Translations under genes and position numbers: made by a program
NCBI GenBank assembly: GCA_037127315.1
Contig: JBBBDQ010000399.1
Span: 92,501-156,500, forward strand
Length of the DNA: 64,000 bases
Reading direction: 5' to 3'
Source: Ascarosepion bandense
Taxonomy: Eukaryota > Mollusca > Cephalopoda > Sepiida > Sepiidae
The notes under the pieces: generated by a model
What the model saw: the letters and a program-made list of their open reading frames with translations, nothing else
The model's database searches: none
What the model was told of the DNA's origin: nothing
Part shown: positions 1 through 11,987 of the stretch, piece after piece
Position numbering within the stretch: position 1 is the first letter of the stretch
Layout of the letters: each line of letters starts with the position of its first letter

Positions 1-27
1 TGTGTGTGTGTGTGTGTGTGTGTGTGT
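1..27. repeat. (TG)n microsatellite at window edge
   Basis: Uninterrupted TG dinucleotides at the left edge; the tract probably continues outside the window. Confidence 0.95.
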
Positions 28-94
28 CTTTATGTAGATAAAATGCGAACAACGACAATCATCTGGGAAAATATAAAGTCTCTATAAATGTTAA

Positions 95-390
95 ATCAGT
101 AAAGTGCCATATTTAATACACATTTAGACGATCATATCTCTTTCGATCTGTGACTGACTAGGAAAAATATATTATTGCAGTCGGTTGCTTTTCTTTCTAG
201 AGTAAAATGGTTGCCAACCAAGACTATAGGTCTCAGTCTCTCCTGGTAATCAACCAATAGCTGTGGAGAGAAGATGTAGATTCATATTTTTCCTGAGGTT
301 ATTTGCGTATAAGTAAATGTAACGAACTCGACTGGAATTTGAACTCCGCTGTCTGATTGCGCCCATTCAGAACCGATATCCAACATATGT
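95..390 (-). mobile_element. SINE-1, old tRNA-headed SINE copy
   Basis: The order of short blocks matches the better copies at 14580-14870 and 39113-39400: a 3' module with the 'gcgatcat...catgtctc' hairpin, then 'ggttgccaaccaag', the 'tatttgcgtataagt' block and the B-box-like 'actggaatttgaact' near 330. Orientation is minus, with the tRNA-like head near 390. The copy is strongly diverged, so it is old. Confidence 0.7.
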
Positions 391-2012
391 AGTCGTAAAT
401 TTTTAAAAAATGGTCAATTAATTCAGCTTTGTTATAGCAGTGATAACCGTGTTTTTCTTTCTTCGATTGGTTAAAGTTGTATCCTCATTTTAGACTATTT
501 TAGGTTTTTTTCCCTCGCCACGCTATTTTCTACTTGATCTCGCAGTATGTAGGATATAGCTTGTGGAGGTGCTAGCATCATATTCCAAAAGTGTACCTTT
601 CTACTGAAGGTGACCAGGTATGGGTAGAGCTTGTGCGGTTTTGTTGCGCCTATAACTTGGGCTAAGAAAAAAGACGGGTTCATACCTTCCACAAGGATAC
701 TTGTGTGTAACTGAACGCAGCGCCGTTGACCGGAAATTAAAATCAGTTTGACAATCCAACTTCCCGTCTAAAGTGAACGCTACGTTAGAATTTTCTTTTA
801 GGTTAAATTTTGGCACGATCCTGACATATCTGACAGGTTCATTGTATACTTTGTTGTTTGGCCTTGTGCCCCACTATTCCAAATTGAGTCAAGTCCATAA
901 TGGGAGTTTCAAACAAACAAGACGAAAAAAAAAAACGCGGGATAATTGAGATAAATCGATGAAAGAAAATATGGTTGAACGTAGAGGCCAAAAGAAAAAA
1001 GTAACGGAAACAAGATAACAAAACAGAGAGAGTGAGACATAGGGAAAATATGTGACGTTGGATGTCCAATATAATTTCTTCACCATTCACTCAACTAACC
1101 AGATGCCTATTGTTAGCAATGTTAATAAATTCTTTCGAATAGTTTCCAACTTGACACTGGTGTCATCCCGAAGCGGTCGGGCATGGGCAGTGAAGCATTC
1201 AGAAAGAAACCATTGCGCACCCACCTTTAGAATACAGTCCGGGTAGAGTAGGCGATCGTGTGGGGGTCGATGGAAGATCTGTAGCTACCCGAATCCGATT
1301 TCGGTAATGGGTAGGTCGGTAAATATGGAAAGATTGTGTTGGTCGGTTAGGTGTATTTCGATCGCGCAGGGAAAGAGCAGGGCTGTTTCACCGCTTCACT
1401 ACGTCTTCGCATTGGAATTCTTGTCGCCATTGCTTTCTGGTTACTATTTGTGAATAGGGTTTAATCGTTTTCCCTTCGCATAAAGTATCTATTGTGAACA
1501 ATTAATATGTAAGGTGAAAAGCAAGCGGACATATTGGATGCCGCGGGAAACAGAGGTACGAAGTGAACAAGAAACGCTGAGAAAAGACGCGATATCGGGA
1601 GACAAAGGGAAGAAGATATCCAAGGCAGCGGGCGCGAAAAAAAAATGGCAGGATAAAAGATGAGTGGCGGAAATGATTTAATAGCAGAAAATACTGTGCG
1701 GAAACTGTGTATGCGAAGCGCTTCCTAAATTGATTAGTAAATAGCCAAGATTCTACTTCTGAATAAAGATGGCGCCTTGTTGTGATTAAGAGTTATGGAT
1801 CTCAACAGCAACAACAAGAAAAAAAAAAACGTTTATTTACATGGAGGAACGAAAAACTGATTTATGCGACCGTTTTTCTTGGAGTCTTCCGTGAGTAAGC
1901 CGTAAGCATAATACCAATATTGTTTAGCCTATCAGATCGATCATATTGTCAATAACCAAATCAATTCAGTAGTTCTGCTATTTACGAAGCATATGTGATG
2001 ATGACATTGACG
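391..2012. other. Unrecognised DNA, no supported gene
   Basis: Only short open frames on both strands with no recognisable domain. About 660-715 weakly resembles the SINE-1 'gacggattaatacc' block. The stretch 1220-1460 is slightly more GC-rich but has no convincing coding signal. Confidence 0.6.
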
Positions 2013-2457
2013 GGTTGCGTAAAGTAGGTATTTTTACGACTTTTATAAGTTTTATGATGTTATATAGAGATTATTATACTAATAATAACAATAGTAATAA
2101 TAATAATAAGAAGAAGAAAAATAAAGCTGAATTTTCTAATAGGTAGCCAATAATAAGAATAATGATAAAACTAGAACTAATAATGATAATTAAAATTGAA
2201 TTTCAAAAAGTACTCTAACAAAATGATAATTATAACAATAGTATTAATAAAACTACTACTAATAATACTAACATTAAATTTCGCAAAAACACTCTAACAA
2301 TAATAACAATAAAAAACTACAATTATTAATAATAATAATTAATGGTGAATTCCGAAAAAGTACTCTTGCAAAATAATAATCATAATACTATTACAATAAT
2401 ATTCACAACTACTAATAATAATAGTTAAAATTAACTTTCCCTTAAATACTCTGAGAA

Positions 2458-2504
<47 letters not shown>

Positions 2505-2588
2505 TAATAACAACAAAGAACAAATGATAATTATAATAATAATATGAATAACTAATATAAAATTTCGCAAAATTACTCTAATAATAAC

Positions 2589-2622
<34 letters not shown>

Positions 2623-2736
2623 CTATTGTAATAATAATAAAAATTAAAATTGAATTTCGCAAAAATACTCACACAAAAAAAAAAAAAAAAATAATAATAA
2701 TAATAATTTTTTTTCTTTCTTTAACAAAATACTCTA
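2013..2736. repeat. TAA-rich degenerate tandem array
   Basis: Long (TAA)n tracts (2458-2500, 2589-2621, 2690-2706) alternate with a recurring spacer of the type 'aatttcgcaaaaatactct' seen near 2200, 2280, 2350, 2440, 2565, 2657 and 2720. The left part (2013-2290) is closely repeated at about 10600-10855. The array forms the 5' flank of the long LINE-D copy. Confidence 0.8.
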
Positions 2737-5700
2737 GTAGTGATGTTTGGTTTCGTTGAGCCGTTGCTACGCCAAAGTTTTTTTTTTCATTTTTAACCAG
2801 CGTCTTTCTTTTTGGAATTCCAATCGCGTCTATGTCAGCTGTCGCTTGGTAGCCCATTTAGGAGAAGGAAAACTCCGAACAACAACCCGCAACTCAAGGT
2901 GTTAATCGTGCCGAGGTGTGAATGGATACTGCGTTATGAGGTCACAAACGATCCCCTACAGGCTTCGGGACCCTGTTTGTAAAAGACCGTTACCCAACGA
3001 GCCGGGCCACTTTGGGTGGACTTTTGGACCCGTGCGTCACTCGTGGCAAAAACATGAGAAATACAAATAGAAATAAAAAGTCCAGTATGGCTCTTCCAGT
3101 GGATAAACAAGGAGCCCGTCCTTCAGGAGGGAACCTACCTGAGGTCGAAAAGTCTGCCATAGGAACAAACTCCTACACAAAGAATGAATCTTCAGGTCCC
3201 CACAACCAGGATAATCTTAATGATGGTCCTGAAAATTCTCCAGCTAGATCTACAACCGTATATTTAAAGAAAGAAAAAATAAAATGGTCTCGTGAGGAGT
3301 ACAAAGTCGTTATGACAGCATTTCATGAAGCGTTACTCAAACCTCAAAAAAACATGACTCGCCAAACATATGATACTTGGCGTGAAAAAGTTGGTCAAGC
3401 AAATAGAAAGTATATTGACGAAAATAAATTAGCCATTGTACGAAGGTACATTATTCGTAATAACCGATTGACAGATGGCTGAAATTAATGAAATTAAAAG
3501 AATTGTAACCAGAAGAGACGAATCAACAAAATATGAAAAGGAACCGGAATCAGAATCAGAAATAAAAAGTAATAACATCAAACAAGCCACAGATCATAAT
3601 GTAGAAACCGTGATACACACAAATCACTGTGAAGATAATGCTGTAAGTTTAAAAGTGCTGGAAAGGTGTGATCTGAGTCAGTTAAAAGACGAAAATAAAA
3701 CGAGTTCAGAACACATCGAACATAATTATTTGACGGAAAATAAGAACAGTATACAAGAAGCCAAGGAAGAAATCAAGAACCATATAAGTCAAATACAAAA
3801 TATTGCAATGGAGGAACGAGAACAGCTCCCAAAATTACAACCAACAAAGCATAACCTCCGAACTATTAAACTCTACAATGCAGCACTCAAATTAATCTTG
3901 GAAGAAGACACTCATACAAATCTCAATGAAGCAATATATGCATCAGTAATAGCAGCAACAAAAAAATTGAACATCAAATTAAAAACAAGGCAGTCTCGCA
4001 GACATGAAGATCCACCTTGGAAAAGAAAAATAGAAAAAGAAATCGAACAACTGAGAAGTGAACTATCAGTACTGGATGAACTGAGTAGAGGAATAAATGT
4101 AAGAACTAGGAAAAGCAGAAGAGTCGAAAGAAAATACAACATTAGAAATGAAAATGAATTCCTATCAACTAAGGAAAACATAAAGCAAAAAATACAACTG
4201 AAGGCTCAAAGAATAAGACGCTATGAGAAAATATCAAGATTTTAAAGACAAAACAAGATTTTTCAAACCGATGCAAAGAGATTTTACAGGGAAATAGGTA
4301 AAAAAAATAATTGAAGTGACAGCCCCTCCCAGAATGGAAGAAGTTACACAGTTCTGGGAAAAGATATGGGCTTGCCCTAAAGAACATAGCAAGGAAGTAC
4401 ATTGGACTGCACAAGAGATAGAACGAATGAAAAATAAACCAGAACAGACATGGGCAGGAATTACAGAAGAGGATGTTAAATTTGCACTAAAAAAAGCACA
4501 CAATTAGAAATTCCCAAGTATAGATAAAATTCCTAACTTTTGGCTATATTATTTAAATACAGCACATAAAAAACTAGCCAAAGAACTTCAAGAAATGGTT
4601 GACGATCCCACTAAAATTCCTGCAAGGATGACCAAAGGAATTACATTTCTTCTACCCAAGAATGGTGACACAAACAACCCGAAAAACTACAAACCAATTA
4701 CATGCCTTCCGACAATATATAAACTATTAACATATATTTTAACAAAACAGACATATTTATTCTTAGAAAGAAATGACATGATACCGCTTGAACAAAAAGG
4801 GTGCAAACGTGGCTGTTATGGATGTAAATACCAATTGCTTATTAACAAAATGATCCTGGAAAACTGCTACAGTACAAAGAAAATCTTAGTTCTGCCTGGA
4901 TAGATTATCGTAAGGTATTCGATAGTGTGCTACATTCCTGGATTTTAAAGACTTTAAATATATACAAGATATCACCCGTCATCATCAATTTCATCAAACA
5001 GTGCATGTCTATATGGAAAACAACCCTTTACCTCAATCATATAAATGGATCCTATAAGTCTGATGAAATAAACATCAAAAGAGGTATATTTCAAGGTGAT
5101 TCTTTGTCACCATTACTATTCTGCATATCATTAATAGCACTAACCAGTCAACTTAATAAGACAGAATGTGGTTTTAAAATAGGCCAAAAGAAAATAAGCC
5201 ATCTATTTTACATGGATGACTTAAAGTTATATGCTAAGAATGATAATGAGCTGGAAGGTCTTCTGCAAACTGTAAAATGCTTCAGGAAAGACATTGGAAT
5301 GAAATTCAATTTGAATAAATGTACTAAAGCTAGTTTTACGTGGATCAATACAAGAAACATCCTCAATTAGCTTAGACCCTGCTGTAACAATAAAATAATT
5401 GAAACTAGAAGAAGCTTATAAATACCTAGGTGTAAATGAGAGTGAAAACATTCACCATAAAAAAAATGAAAGAAATAGTGGGTATAGGGTATAGTGTACT
5501 ATAGAAGGCTACGAATGATATTAAAAAATGAATTGAATTCTCAGAACAGAGTTATGGCCATTAATAGCCTTGCAATACCAGTTGTCCAATATAGCTTCAA
5601 CATCTTAAACTGGACTCTAAACGACATCAGGCGAATAGATTCTAAAACGAGAAAGCTTCTTTCTAAGCATAAGATGCATCATCCAAAGGCTGATGTAGAC

Positions 5701-6911
5701 CGTCTATACATACCCCGTAAAGAAGGTGGAAGAGGTCTTATTCAGCTGGAATTGTCATACAAGACAACAACTATTGGCTTACTAACATACATAGAAACAA
5801 CAAAGGATTGGATGATACAATTAGTAAGGCAACATGAAGAAAGAAAGAAAAAATATTCAATAATAAAAATGAAAGCAGTAAATACAAACAAGACATCCAG
5901 TTATTAGATTCTGTAGAAAAGCAAAACAGAATCCAAGAACCAACTATTGCGGCAAAAAATATGAAAATGAAAACCAAAGATAAAGCTCTTGAACAGATGA
6001 AACACCGCTGGCAAGACAAACCTTTGCATGGCCAATATCCAGAACGTGCCAATAAATCCAATGTTGACAAAGTTAATACTCGTCGATGGTTACGTGCATC
6101 TGGATTAAAGTCTGAAACTGAAGGCTTTATTCTTGCAGCACAAGACCAAAGTCTTTTCACTAGAAACTTTCAGGCAAATATTATGCATAAAAATATGGAT
6201 CCAAAATGCAGGTTTTGTGATAAACACCAAGAAACAATGGGCCACCTAATCTCAGGCTGTTCTGTGCTTGCCCCAAATGAATATAAAAATCGCCACGATA
6301 GAGTTGGGCAATATCTACATTGGACAATTTCCAAACATTATGGAAAATCTGTAAACAAACACTGGTATGAACATCACCCAGCACCGGTTACAGAAATAGA
6401 AGCTGTAGCCATTCTATGGGATTACACCATCTACACAGACAGAAAAATTGAAGCAAATAGGCCGGACATTATTGTTAAAAGCCAGAAGGAGAAAAGTTGT
6501 CTATTAATTGATATGGCTTGTCCAGCGGATTGTAACATAGCAATCAAGGAATGTGAAAAACTGTCAAATATAAAGACCTGGAAATTGAAATAAAAAAAAT
6601 GTGAAAATTGAAAACAAGAGTTGTGCCAGTGATAGTAGGTGCACTTGGAATGATAAAAAATGGAACAAAACAACACATTGAAAGAATCCCTGGAAACCCC
6701 AGCTTAAGCGATATACAAAAAATTGTCTTACTAAGTACAGCCCACACACTAAGGAAAACTTTATCTATGTAATGCTATGGATGATAGGAAGAATGGAGCA
6801 ATAACATCACGCCACGACCTGTCTTAAGTCTTCCCGCAGACTTGGTTGGTAGTGCGACCATAGCAGAAATGGAAATATGATGAAAAATGACATAATAATG
6901 ATAATAATAAT
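2737..6911 (+). mobile_element. LINE-D copy A: near full-length R4/Dong-like retrotransposon
   Basis: The element comprises a 5' leader (2737-3011), a broken coding region (3012-6772), a short 3' UTR (6773-6888) and a 3' end that runs into 'cataataatgataataata'. The leader is recognisable because the minus-strand copy at 53270-54034 shares it, including 'tttttggaattccaatcgc' and 'ctttgggtggacttttgga'. Both ends abut TAA-type DNA. In the R4 clade, Dong elements are known to target TAA repeats. The exact 5' boundary is uncertain by some tens of bases. Confidence 0.8.
3012..6772 (+). pseudogene. LINE-D polyprotein remnant (RT, CCHC, restriction-like endonuclease)
   Basis: It would encode the polyprotein that nicks the target, reverse transcribes the RNA and inserts the element. 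Open pieces are 3012-3482, 3475-4245, 4316-4903 (one stop near 4505), 4927-5370, 5494-5907 and 5961-6593, then a tail ending LRKTLSM at 6770. The N-terminal piece has a Myb-like patch (KWSREEYKVVM). RT landmarks are 'PKNYKPITCLPTIYK', 'WIDYRKVFDSV', 'GIFQGDSLSPLLF' and 'YMDDLKLYA' (codons 5209-5220). A CCHC knuckle (CRFC...H....C, near 6207-6260) precedes the PD...D core of a restriction-like endonuclease (RPDII near 6460, then LIDMA). This domain order is that of the R2/R4/Dong group. At least five frameshifts and several stops make it non-functional. The start at 3012 is only the first in-frame ATG of the first piece. Confidence 0.85.
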
Positions 6912-7500
6912 AACTCTCCACTTAGGGGTCCTTGACAAAATCCAACGGAGAATCTGTAATGTGATCGATCCCGACTTGGCAGCTCCTATACAGTCACTTT
7001 ATCAGCGGCGCAATGTGGCTTCCCTTTGTCTCTTATACAAATACTGTCATGGTTTCTGCTCAGATGAACTTAAGTCACTGGTGCTGCCCCCCCATACATG
7101 AATTTGCTCGAGCCACAAGATTAGCATCTAGGTTCCACCCTATTACTGTGAAACCAATAAATTTTAAACGCAAATTCTACTCCAGCAGCTTCTTCTCTCG
7201 CACCTAACGTCTGTGCAATTCATTTCCGTTTACTTGCTTTTCTGACAGCTACAATCTTCAAGAATTCAAATGTAAAGTCAATAGTCATCTCCTATCTCAC
7301 TAACTTGCATCCTGTCTCTCATGCTTCTTTCTTCGTCCACCTCATTATCATCCGTCTCCTACTCTCTACCTGACACCACCTGTAACCTGTTATTTGTTCT
7401 CATAACTTATCTCCTATATAAGCCCTGCTCAACAGTGGCAGTAAAATGTTTTGCTTGGGGCGATCCGATTATAATAAATAATTAAATAAAATAATAATTA
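6912..7500 (+). mobile_element. LINE-C copy 1: Jockey-like 3' end
   Basis: Encodes the C-terminal tail of a Jockey-like reverse transcriptase polyprotein. The pieces read 'LDKIQRRICNVIDPDLAAP', 'NVASLCLLYKYCHGFCSDEL', then after a frameshift 'ATRLASRFHPITVKPINF' and 'NLQEFKCKVNSHLLSH'. The 3' UTR carries the family signature: a pyrimidine-rich stretch, 'cctgctcaacagtggcag', 'cttgcttggggcgat' and an AATA-type tail at 7470-7513. It starts directly at the TAA tail of LINE-D copy A. It is 5' truncated and frameshifted. Confidence 0.8.
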
Positions 7501-7845
7501 TAATAATAATAATTGTTGGTTATCACCCCTTTTTGGATACAAGAATGGACTCACCTGATGTATACATATAATTCTGCCTATACAGAGAACAGCAGTGATT
7601 GTCAGTGAGAGAGTTTAGTAAGGAGTCAGTTGGCCCGTAAGTTGGTGCATATTCAGTTGGAGTTATTTTGGATATAGACTCATAACGCGGACATACTTCT
7701 TCACTAAAAAATCTCTATATATTGATTCTACTAATAGTATTCCTAGTATTACTGAATTGATTTACCCGTTTTCTGGTTTTTGTGGATTCTGGTTAAGAAA
7801 CCAGAATCCACAATAATAATAATAATAATGAACTTAATTTTGTAA
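7501..7845. other. Unassigned DNA with a short perfect hairpin
   Basis: No coding signal. At 7780-7813 'ttgtggattctggtt' and its exact complement are separated by three bases, followed by a TAA tract (7812-7829). Confidence 0.7.
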
Positions 7846-8325
7846 ACAGGACAATTTCGATAGAAACAAAGAAGAGAGTACTGGATTGCTATGTGATGTC
7901 GATTCTTCAATATAGCAGTGAATGTTAAACAATATCATCAAAGATGAAGGAAAAACTTGAAGCAACTGAAATTTACTTCTACGGAAGGATGCTGCGAATA
8001 TCATGGATCGAGCACGTGAGCAATGATGAGGTTTTGGAAACGAAAAGGAAGTTAATACTGAACATCAGGAAGAGACAGCTAAAGTTCCTGGGACATGCAA
8101 TGAGGAAAAAGGGCTTGGAGAACCTGATACTAACAGGCCAGATAGAGGAAAAAGAGACAGGGGAAGCAACGGATAACGTATTTGAAGGACGCAATCAATT
8201 GGATGACGGAACGAGGGTCGCATGGTGTAATAGGAGAAGGCGTGCTAAGAGCCACCTGGGATAGGGAGATATGGAAAACCATGATCGCCTACGTCCTGAA
8301 AGAACAGGGCACATAGAAGACGAAT
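7846..8325 (+). mobile_element. LINE-B copy 1: RTE-like 3' end
   Basis: The C-terminal region of an RTE-like endonuclease/reverse transcriptase. An open frame at 7944-8264 reads 'MKEKLEATEIYFYGRMLRIS', 'WIEHVSNDEVLETKRKLIL', 'RQLKFLGHAMRKKGLENL' and 'NRRRRAKSHLG'. The family 3' end follows: 'tgatcgcctacgtcctgaaa' with the GTCCT-GAA-AGGAC stem-loop, then 'gggcacatagaagacgaa'. Upstream, 'ETKKRVLDCYVMSIL' is readable but frameshifted. Clade assignment is from remembered family style, so moderate. Confidence 0.75.
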
Positions 8326-8598
8326 AAGAATATTTACTCTTTAATATGAGTAAATGCGTTCGCCTATCGTACGGTTCATATACCACCCAAGATTTTTGAA
8401 GAAGAGAAGACGTTTCTCGCTGCTTTCCTGTTTAGGTTTCGGTTTTCGGTTCCTTCAAAAAAATGGTTAATTCTTTTTCAATCTCGGTAGCTTCATTGCG
8501 TACCAGTAGGATTATTGCTTGTGTGAATTGATCTAAAAAAGAAAGAAAGAAAGAAAAAAGAAATGAAAAAGGTCAACTAGTGTGTTTCTTGGGGATAA
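8326..8598. other. Unassigned DNA with (GAAA)n tract
   Basis: No recognisable repeat or gene apart from a short GAAA-type tract around 8538-8566. Confidence 0.6.
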
Positions 8599-8655
8599 AT
8601 TTTTCAGTTAAATATGCAAATAACGTGCTCAATATTCAGAAGCAGAGCATTTAAA
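8599..8655. repeat. Left copy of a 57-bp direct repeat flanking LINE-C copy 2
   Basis: The block containing 'aaatatgcaaataacgtgct' and 'ttcagaagcagagcat' recurs at 8936-8992 with only about two changes. Confidence 0.85.
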
Positions 8656-8865
8656 TATTTCCTATCTCATTAACTTGCATCTTCTCTCTCTCTCTCTTTC
8701 TCATGCTCCTTTCTTCGTCTACTTGATTCTCATCCTTTTCCTACCCTCTTTCTGACACCCCCTGTAACCTGTCACTCTTTCTCATAACGTACCTCCTATG
8801 TAACTTCCTGCTCAACAGTCTCAATAGAATGCCTTGCCTGGGGAGATACAATTATAAAAATAAAA

Positions 8866-8917
<52 letters not shown>

Positions 8918-8935
8918 ACTGAATTTAGGCATAAC
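8656..8935 (+). mobile_element. LINE-C copy 2: 3' UTR-only insertion
   Basis: Starts inside the end of the LINE-C reading frame ('cctatctcattaacttgca'), continues through the pyrimidine-rich 3' UTR, 'cctgctcaacagtctcaat' and 'gccttgcctggggagata', and ends in (AAAT)n and (TAA)n at 8855-8915. Unusually long direct repeats flank it (8599-8655 and 8936-8992), which look like a target duplication. Confidence 0.8.
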
Positions 8936-8992
8936 ATTTTTCAGTCAAATATGCAAATAACGTGCTCAATATTCAGAAGCAGAGCATTAAAC
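8936..8992. repeat. Right copy of the 57-bp direct repeat
   Basis: Matches 8599-8655; the inserted LINE-C 3' end lies between the two copies. Confidence 0.85.
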
Positions 8993-9141
8993 CATGTAAT
9001 ATTTAAAAAAATTGCTCAAACGTATATTCCCAGATTAAAAATAGTAGTCACCCATCATCAGGAAACATACGTCTGAAGATTAATTTGCGTTATATATGTG
9101 TTTGTGCGTGTGTTGTGTCTCTCTGTGTGTGTATGTATGTA

Positions 9142-9202
<61 letters not shown>

Positions 9203-9348
9203 CTGATTGATACATATATTAAATGTGTCATTTAATTGACTGCTGTTTAATTCTTCGATAAACATTTGTGTAATCGTTCGGTCCACTCGTTAGAAGGTGT
9301 CAGTAATTTTTTATCAGTTTTTTATTTTTTTCTCTATTTTTTATTTTA
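8993..9348. repeat. (TG)n/(TGTA)n microsatellite in unassigned DNA
   Basis: The tract at 9123-9202 is mostly TG with TGTA interruptions on its left. The rest has no recognised feature. 9300-9348 is T-rich and is the complement of the A-rich tail of the minus-strand LINE-C that follows. Confidence 0.85.
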
Positions 9349-9905
9349 ATCATCTCACTCCAAGCAAGGCATTCTACTGCCACTGTTGCGCAGGGGGTTA
9401 CACAAAGGAAAATGATGAAAAAGTGGTGTTAGTTATAGGAATATAGGAAATGTCATGAGGAGGGTAATAGACGTGTAAGAATACCGAGAATGGGGGTGGA
9501 GTAGATGGAAAAAATAGCTTGAGAGAATGGATGCGAGTTAGTGAGATTGGGAGATGTCTATTGATCTTACATTTAAATTCCTGCAGTTTGTAGCTGTCGC
9601 GAAAGCATATACATGGAAGGGAATTCCACAGGTGGGAAGTGCGTGAAAAAAGCTGTTAGAATAGAAATTGCGGTTATATTTTATTGGTTTTACAGTAAAA
9701 GTGTGAGACCTAGTTGCCAATCTAGTAGCTCGTACAAATTCATACCTTGGGGGCACCACTGATCTAAGTTCATTGAAGCAGAAGCTGTGAAAGTATTTAT
9801 AGAAGAGGCACAGGGAAGCCACGTCAGGCTGGTGAGATAGCGACTGCAGCCTAGCTGCCAAATCATTATCGATCACATTACAGAAGATAAAATATAATCC
9901 ATGCA
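9349..9905 (-). mobile_element. LINE-C copy 3: Jockey-like 3' end
   Basis: Minus-strand copy. The open frame at 9906-9538 reads 'NVIDNDLAARLQSLSHQPDV', 'ASLCLFYKYFHSFCFNEL', 'ATRLATRSHTFTVKPIKY' and 'NRNFYSNSFFHALPTCGIPF'. This is the LINE-C C-terminus with one late frameshift relative to 'SRLWNSLPYTCF'. The 3' signature 'ctccaagcaaggcattcta' lies at 9358-9376. Confidence 0.8.
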
Positions 9906-9973
9906 CTCTTTAACTGATGCTTTATATATATATATATATCTTTAACTTTACTACTGTCAACCAAATACAAAAC

Positions 9974-10028
<55 letters not shown>

Positions 10029-10477
10029 TTATAAATATACGCCCAGAACAGTATATTACATCGCCATCCTTCTTTAAAGGTTTTTATAAAAAATTTCCGT
10101 ATATCACGACAGATCTAATATCAGAGCTACCCTAGATTTTGTTTTGACATTGAATTGCTGGTTATTACGTAAACCACCAGCTGTTCGTAACTCAAACTGA
10201 ACTCCTTTTTCGAGGTCTCATTATGCGTTTTTCAGCGTACGGGAAAAATACAAGATAACAGAACTGGTTTTGTAGGACGATACACATTATTTATAACGTT
10301 TTTGCATCTTTCCTGTAGGCAGCATTTTGGAGTTCAGCAATGTTGAAGATTAGCGGACCGTTATAATTGATAGAAACACAAACCGCGTCCTCCAACCCGA
10401 AAGATGAATACCAGCTTCCCGGAAGCCAACCACTCCCTGAACAATCGTGAGTCTTCTAAACTGAGTGACAAACCTAA
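9906..10477. other. (TA)n/(TAA)n tracts and unassigned DNA
   Basis: A short (TA)n run sits near 9924-9940 and a pure (TAA)n tract at 9973-10029. 10030-10477 shows no recognisable element or coding signal. Confidence 0.7.
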
Positions 10478-10612
10478 AATAAACCAAGTAAAGTAATTTA
10501 GATACCTGGGAAGCATACGGACAGAGGGTGAAAAAGGCGATGTTGAGAGCCAAAGAAATATTGGCATGGACAAAGACGCATTTCAAAAGCTAACCAGTGG
10601 GTTGCGTAAAGT
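10478..10612 (+). mobile_element. LINE-B copy 2, left part
   Basis: Reads 'FRYLGSIRTEGEKGDVESQR' and 'IGMDKDAFQKLTSGL', the segment just upstream of the LINE-B C-terminus. It breaks off where the TAA-rich segment 10600-10861 starts, and LINE-B sequence begins again at 10862 with a second 'FRYLGSRLSESGKCDVEI'. Confidence 0.7.
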
Positions 10613-10653
10613 AGGTATTTTTACGACTTTTATAGGTTTTATGTTATATAGAG

Positions 10654-10698
<45 letters not shown>

Positions 10699-10861
10699 CT
10701 GAATTTTGTAAAAGGAAGGCAATATTAAGAATACTGATAAAACTAGGAATAATAATGATATTAAAATTGAATTTCACAAAAGTACTCTAACAAAATGATA
10801 ATTATAATAATATTAGTATTAATAAAACAACTACTAATAATAACTAAAATTAATTTCGCAA
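10600..10861. repeat. Second copy of the TAA-rich segment
   Basis: Shares 'gggttgcgtaaagtaggta', 'tttttacgacttttat' and the downstream 'aaaagtactctaacaaaatg' with 2013-2290, in the same order. A (TAA)n tract lies at 10649-10695. Confidence 0.85.
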
Positions 10862-11440
10862 AAAGCGATTTAGATACCTGGGAAGCAGACTGTCAGAGAG
10901 TGGAAAGTGCGATGTTGAGATCCAAAGATGCATTGGCATAGCAAAGGACGCATTTTAAAACTAACCAGACAACTGTACGACAGAAAAATCTCTTTGGAAA
11001 CAAAGAGTGCGGTATTGCTATGTGTTAACTGTTTTTCTTGATAGCAGTGAAGGTTGGACAATCTCTTCAAGGATGAAGAAGAGTCTTGAGGTAGCAGAAA
11101 TGTTGTTTTACAGAAGGATGCTGAGGATACTGAGGTGTTGGAGGGGATGGAAACGAAGAGAAAACTCATATCTAATATAAGTAAGAGAAGTATGAGGTTT
11201 CTCGGGCATGTGATGAGGAAGGAGGGCCTGGAGAATTTAATACTCACAGGATAGCTAGAGGGAAAAAGAGACAGGGGAAAACAGAGTGAGACATACTTGA
11301 TAAACTTGAGGAAATGGATGATAGAGCGGGTTTTGGAGATATACCAAGAGAAGGATTGTTAAGAGCGACAAGAGACAGTTAAGTGGAAGTCCATGATCGC
11401 CTACGTCCTGAAGGTACACGGCACAAAAAGAAGAATTAAA
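10862..11440 (+). mobile_element. LINE-B copy 2, right part
   Basis: Continues through the usual blocks: 'tttggaaacaaagagtgcgg', 'gatgctgaggatactgag', 'gaggtttctcgggcatgtga', then 'tgatcgcctacgtcctgaag' and an AAAGAAGAA-type tail near 11430. The frame is broken by several indels. It belongs with LINE-B copies 4 and 5 ('gagacatacttgata' variant). Confidence 0.75.
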
Positions 11441-11985
11441 CTAATAAAAAAACTTCAATTTTGGCAATAGCACCATTACAATTTAATACTATCTAGTTGT
11501 GGGCTCTTGCTATTCATCTTGAGGTTCTCAACAAAATCCAAAGCTGCGTCTGAAATTCAATAAGTCCTGGCTTGGCAGCCCACCTTTAGCCCCTTTCTGT
11601 CTCCTCTGTCTTTTCTACAAATAATTTAATGGCTATTACTTTGACCAGCTTCATTTTCTGGTCCTCTGACTCCATGTATCTACGCGTGACACTAGATGAG
11701 CAACTAGGTCCCAACAATTTACCGTCGGAATTATTAAATATAACCGCCTCTTCTGCACTAACAATTTCTTTTCTTGTACTTCCCGATTGTGATATTTCCG
11801 TGCGTTTGCTTGCTTCTCTGATAGCTGTGATCTCCAAAGGTTTAAATGCAATGTCAATTGTCATCTTCCATCTATCCACTTGACTCCTGACCTTCCTTTG
11901 TCCGATATTATTTGTACCCTGTTTTTTCTCTCACTGTAAACCTCTGCGCATCAGTGGTAGTCTTGACTTGCTTGGAGTAAAATGA
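11441..11985 (+). mobile_element. LINE-C copy 4: degraded 3' end
   Basis: Tracks the LINE-C C-terminus: 'cttgaggttctcaacaaaat', 'gcagcccacctttagcccc', 'aattatttaatggctattac', 'cttgcttctctgatagctgt'. The 3' end is 'cctctgcgcatcagtggtag' and 'cttgcttggagtaaaatgat', followed by (AT)n at 11988. The frame is heavily broken. Confidence 0.75.
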
Positions 11986-11987
11986 TA

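Noticed and set aside
9917..10135. Asn-rich open frame
   Set aside because: Translation of a (TAA)n/(AAT)n tract.
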